This document shows positions 46,401 to 48,168 of a DNA stretch of 48,168 nt, one piece after another. How positions within the stretch are numbered: the first letter of the stretch is position 1; each line of letters starts with the position of its first letter. A program made the position numbers and the translations under genes. The notes beneath the pieces were generated by a model. The model worked only from the letters and a program-made list of their open reading frames with translations, was not told where the DNA came from and made no database searches. Source of the DNA: Candidatus Omnitrophota bacterium (GTDB taxonomy: Bacteria; Omnitrophota; Gorgyraeia; Zapsychrales; Fredricksoniimonadaceae); NCBI GenBank assembly GCA_002753465.1, contig PEAF01000010.1, positions 1-48,168 of the forward strand, written 5' to 3'.

Positions 46401-46687
46401 TGGATAAGACAGGAAGCCCCATGTCTGTCCTGCGATTTGTGTTGCCTGAAGTAGCGGAGGCTGTTTTTCTTTTACAAAAGGACGCTGCTCAGAATACGGG
46501 TGGTATTGATCTGACTTTGGGTAAGATGGCCCCTGCTTTTAAAAGCCATGGAGACGGGATACAATTTAAGGTCGACCCGCAGCAGATAGAGCGTTTGAAG
46601 AGTTTTACCGGTTTCACGCCGGTCATTATTAATGTGCTGCCGTTGAAAAGCCTGCATGAATTCCTGAGTGTAAGCCCGCGCCTATAA
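43424..46687 (+). CDS. Large secreted multidomain protein: Omnitrophota-type N-terminal domain, phosphoribosyltransferase-like domain, three tandem ~111-aa repeats
   Basis: Signal peptide; ASLTVPEKDLWVNLSPYEKDRIVPEAFGRTEMGRDLLEQDYFLKQLTSSLI; KVIVIDDVLNRGASL; repeats centred on NPDALDPLDVE. Confidence 0.85.
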   Translation: MVDLILNKIVIFFTLAAFLLTGGAVPVSAQSLMTKPGVMVTLSQPFHPPVFTGVKVYADDPFRLDFILDNGSQDDARHLIKYFLASLTVPEKDLWVNLSPYEKDRIVPEAFGRTEMGRDLLEQDYFLKQLTSSLIFPEGDLGKKFWTEVYRKVGEKFGTTDIPVDTFNKVWIIPDKAVVFENKDAAYVVESRLKVMLESDYLAMENNGPVRTGDGSHAGDGSHAIPQEFAKDIIRQIILPALEKEVNEGKNFAQLRQVYNSLILATWYKRRMMVSINALPSALQYYVDQNKVAGVNISDPQESVKIWSQYVEAFKKGAYNFIKEEKDPVSGDIVPHKYFSGGLTMRMDKAMHITADMAALPDKVIGSVVQVHLDGIIPRVQDGIGIIYDTINEEDIIKFSKLKHGFARETKEFADALARRIQDELGADIAAAPGQWGVVTLGSAQFLGREVAARLGLQRVHLRGDDPTILKNMNYSGSRSVEERRAILDAKHFTLENRKGFTASKVIVIDDVLNRGASLMKVKDVLEQDYGLQVAGRYVLFSIAGVKDPSLEARMNAAIFDALGPDALPINVNAEEVYVTRHLLKSLFYEKERRWKNLAALTPRKRNLILFRGVLYISARTLAIFKARNIRTFSKIRNGLTSFAVKAVLMGKNILHTGQGKDIDRAEIPFEDAAYYHEAEVMRQRRLSGERMPMGFWGDKNMAIHSIWVALDTIEGFQQARRTGDIKEMKRLYSKYVIAYKSSISGANNGQMAFFSEVGKLNGLRSSSIRYLSKKSSPAAFLRLALPGLIDLRNPDALDPLDVEIDYWDIEDNALYHIYQALDTIKGFAEARLSNNVRLMTRLYRDNVLSYKTDKKDAWNGQMAFFREKGGLGGLMTHPRKYFSKMNSAGALLRFALPDLIDVRNPDALDPLEVEKGYWNDVDNVRYHIYKALDFIPGFDQARLDGDINLMAALYHREVDGFRSSVTGHSGAQAFLYEKGGLTTLMANQRDFLDKTGSPMSVLRFVLPEVAEAVFLLQKDAAQNTGGIDLTLGKMAPAFKSHGDGIQFKVDPQQIERLKSFTGFTPVIINVLPLKSLHEFLSVSPRL

Positions 46688-46746
46688 GTATTCTTTAAAT
46701 CTAATCTTTTATTTTTTTAAATTATAGTTATATTATAAGCAATCAT

Positions 46747-47607
46747 ATGAACTCATATATTCAGGCATTCCTGAACAAACTGTCAGTTGAAAAGAATTAT
46801 TCCGATCATACCTTGTTGAATTATCGCCTTGACCTTGAGGAATTTTTCAAGTTTCACGGCAGTGAGGATGTGAAGGGGGTCGACTATCCGGCTTTACGGC
46901 GTTTTCTGGCGCAACTGCGTTCTTTAGACCGTAAACCGCGCAGTGTGGCGCGTAAACTGTCTTCATTGAGGTCTTTTTTTAAATACCTTCAGCGAGAAGG
47001 CGTGGTCGAAAAGAATCCGGCAGCGTTAGTGCAGTCGCCTAAACTGGATAAATCCCTGCCGCACTTTCTGAGCGAAGAAGATGCGATCCGCCTGGTTGAA
47101 TCGCCAGAGGATGACAGGCTTTCCAATTTGCGGGATAAGGCTATTTTCGAAACACTTTATTCGACGGGTATTCGCGTCAGTGAGCTGGTGGGGTTAAGCC
47201 TGCAAGATGTTGACTTGATCAGTAATATCATCAAGGTTTTCGGCAAGGGCAAGAAAGAACGCATCATGCCTATCGGGGATAAGGCGTGCACAGCGATACA
47301 AACGTACCTTGATGCCAGGGACAATAAGTCTGAAGCCATTTTTCTTAACAGGTCAGGGACACGCCTTTCAACGCGCAGCATACGGAATGTTATCAATAAG
47401 CACATTACCAAGGAGGCCTTCGCCCAGAAGGTCCATCCGCATATGTTCAGGCATTCATTTGCAACACACATGCTCGATAGAGGGGCTGACCTGCGCAGTG
47501 TTCAGGAACTCCTGGGGCATGTGAATTTGTCGACAACGCAGATCTATACGCATTTGACGACGGATCGATTAAAGAAAGTTTATGAAAAAGCGCATCCCAG
47601 GGCATAG
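46747..47607 (+). CDS. xerC: Tyrosine recombinase XerC/D
   Basis: IRVSELVGLSLQDVD; HPHMFRHSFATHMLDRGADLRSVQELLGHVNLSTTQIYTHLT. Confidence 0.95.
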   Translation: MNSYIQAFLNKLSVEKNYSDHTLLNYRLDLEEFFKFHGSEDVKGVDYPALRRFLAQLRSLDRKPRSVARKLSSLRSFFKYLQREGVVEKNPAALVQSPKLDKSLPHFLSEEDAIRLVESPEDDRLSNLRDKAIFETLYSTGIRVSELVGLSLQDVDLISNIIKVFGKGKKERIMPIGDKACTAIQTYLDARDNKSEAIFLNRSGTRLSTRSIRNVINKHITKEAFAQKVHPHMFRHSFATHMLDRGADLRSVQELLGHVNLSTTQIYTHLTTDRLKKVYEKAHPRA

Positions 47608-47616
47608 ACGTACAAC

Positions 47617-48168
47617 ATGATCCTTGATATTTTATATCTTATTTACTTCATTCTATATTTTCCTGTATTGATCTTGCGCGGGAAATGGCACAAGGGTTTT
47701 GCCCATCGTTTCGGTTTTCTGCCGGCAACTTTGGTCAAGGCTTTATCAGCTCAAAGGAATATTTGGGTACACGCGGTAAGCGTCGGTGAGGTTTCTTTGG
47801 TTGAGGGTATTATCAAGGGGCTGAAAGGCAGTTATCCGGAGCATCGTATCGTTTTATCGGTAACGACCAAGACGGGGCATGAGTTTGCAGCCAGGAAATA
47901 TGGTGATGGTGTTCTTCTTGTTTGGGCTCCATTGGACCTGAGTTGGGTTGTCCGACGTTGGATCAAGGTTATAAAACCAAGGATGTATGTCGCTGCAGAA
48001 ACAGAGTTGTGGCCGAATCTGTTTAAAGCGCTGGACCTCAATGGTATCCCGGTCATTCTGGTCAATGGACGGATCTCGGATGCGGCTTATCCGCGTTACC
48101 GTCGGATCAGCTGGATCTTAAGAAAAACCACGGCAAGGCTGAGCCTGGTCTGCGCCCAAAGTCATTTG
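47617..48168 (+). CDS. waaA: 3-deoxy-D-manno-octulosonic acid transferase, 5' part (runs off window)
   Basis: Open frame to window end (184 codons): MILDILYLIYFILYFPVLILRGKWHKGFAHRFGFLP...IWVHAVSVGEVSLV...VLSVTTKTGHEFA...PRMYVAAETELWPNL; not in the supplied ORF track. Confidence 0.93.
   Translation, partial: MILDILYLIYFILYFPVLILRGKWHKGFAHRFGFLPATLVKALSAQRNIWVHAVSVGEVSLVEGIIKGLKGSYPEHRIVLSVTTKTGHEFAARKYGDGVLLVWAPLDLSWVVRRWIKVIKPRMYVAAETELWPNLFKALDLNGIPVILVNGRISDAAYPRYRRISWILRKTTARLSLVCAQSHL

Noticed and set aside
1-48168. CRISPR arrays, rRNA, tRNA genes and complete transposases
   Set aside because: No regularly spaced repeats, no recognised RNA genes and no transposase ORF seen; XerC at 46747 looks like the housekeeping recombinase.

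Overview
48-kb bacterial window, probably from Candidatus Omnitrophota (inferred from the 43424-46687 protein and overall style; not proven). Left half (about 1-23.5 kb): surface-polysaccharide locus with GT2, GT4 and GT9 glycosyltransferases, an acyltransferase, a TviB-type UDP-sugar dehydrogenase, WecB, a hexapeptide acetyltransferase, a beta-helix protein, a NodB-like protein, exosortase, EpsI, and a sugar transferase interrupted by an in-frame stop. Four PEP-CTERM genes follow (23.46-26.04 kb), then a BamD-like lipoprotein, a GAF-AAA-HTH sigma-54 activator and rpoN. The right part is mostly core or housekeeping: two-component system, msrB, DUF2156, fba, aroK, dprA, topA, xerC and partial waaA (the last is missing from the ORF track). 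Most notable observations: (1) a canonical -24/-12 sigma-54 promoter at 22444-22460, followed by a leader that can form an H-type pseudoknot with two perfect, interleaved 8-bp stems (22485-22540), upstream of a PEP-CTERM-sugar-transferase fusion and the PEP-CTERM genes; (2) the glycan locus is interspersed with about seven toxin-antitoxin-like modules, several with promoter/operator palindromes, several with decayed toxins, and two bounded by direct repeats; (3) a 26-bp-stem palindromic element inserted in frame in a GT4 gene, with a related hairpin after fba carrying the same single mismatch; (4) a DUF1667-like/APH-kinase fusion; (5) a roughly 160-nt GC-rich cloverleaf palindrome. All assignments come from reading the sequence by eye; no searches or folding programs were run.
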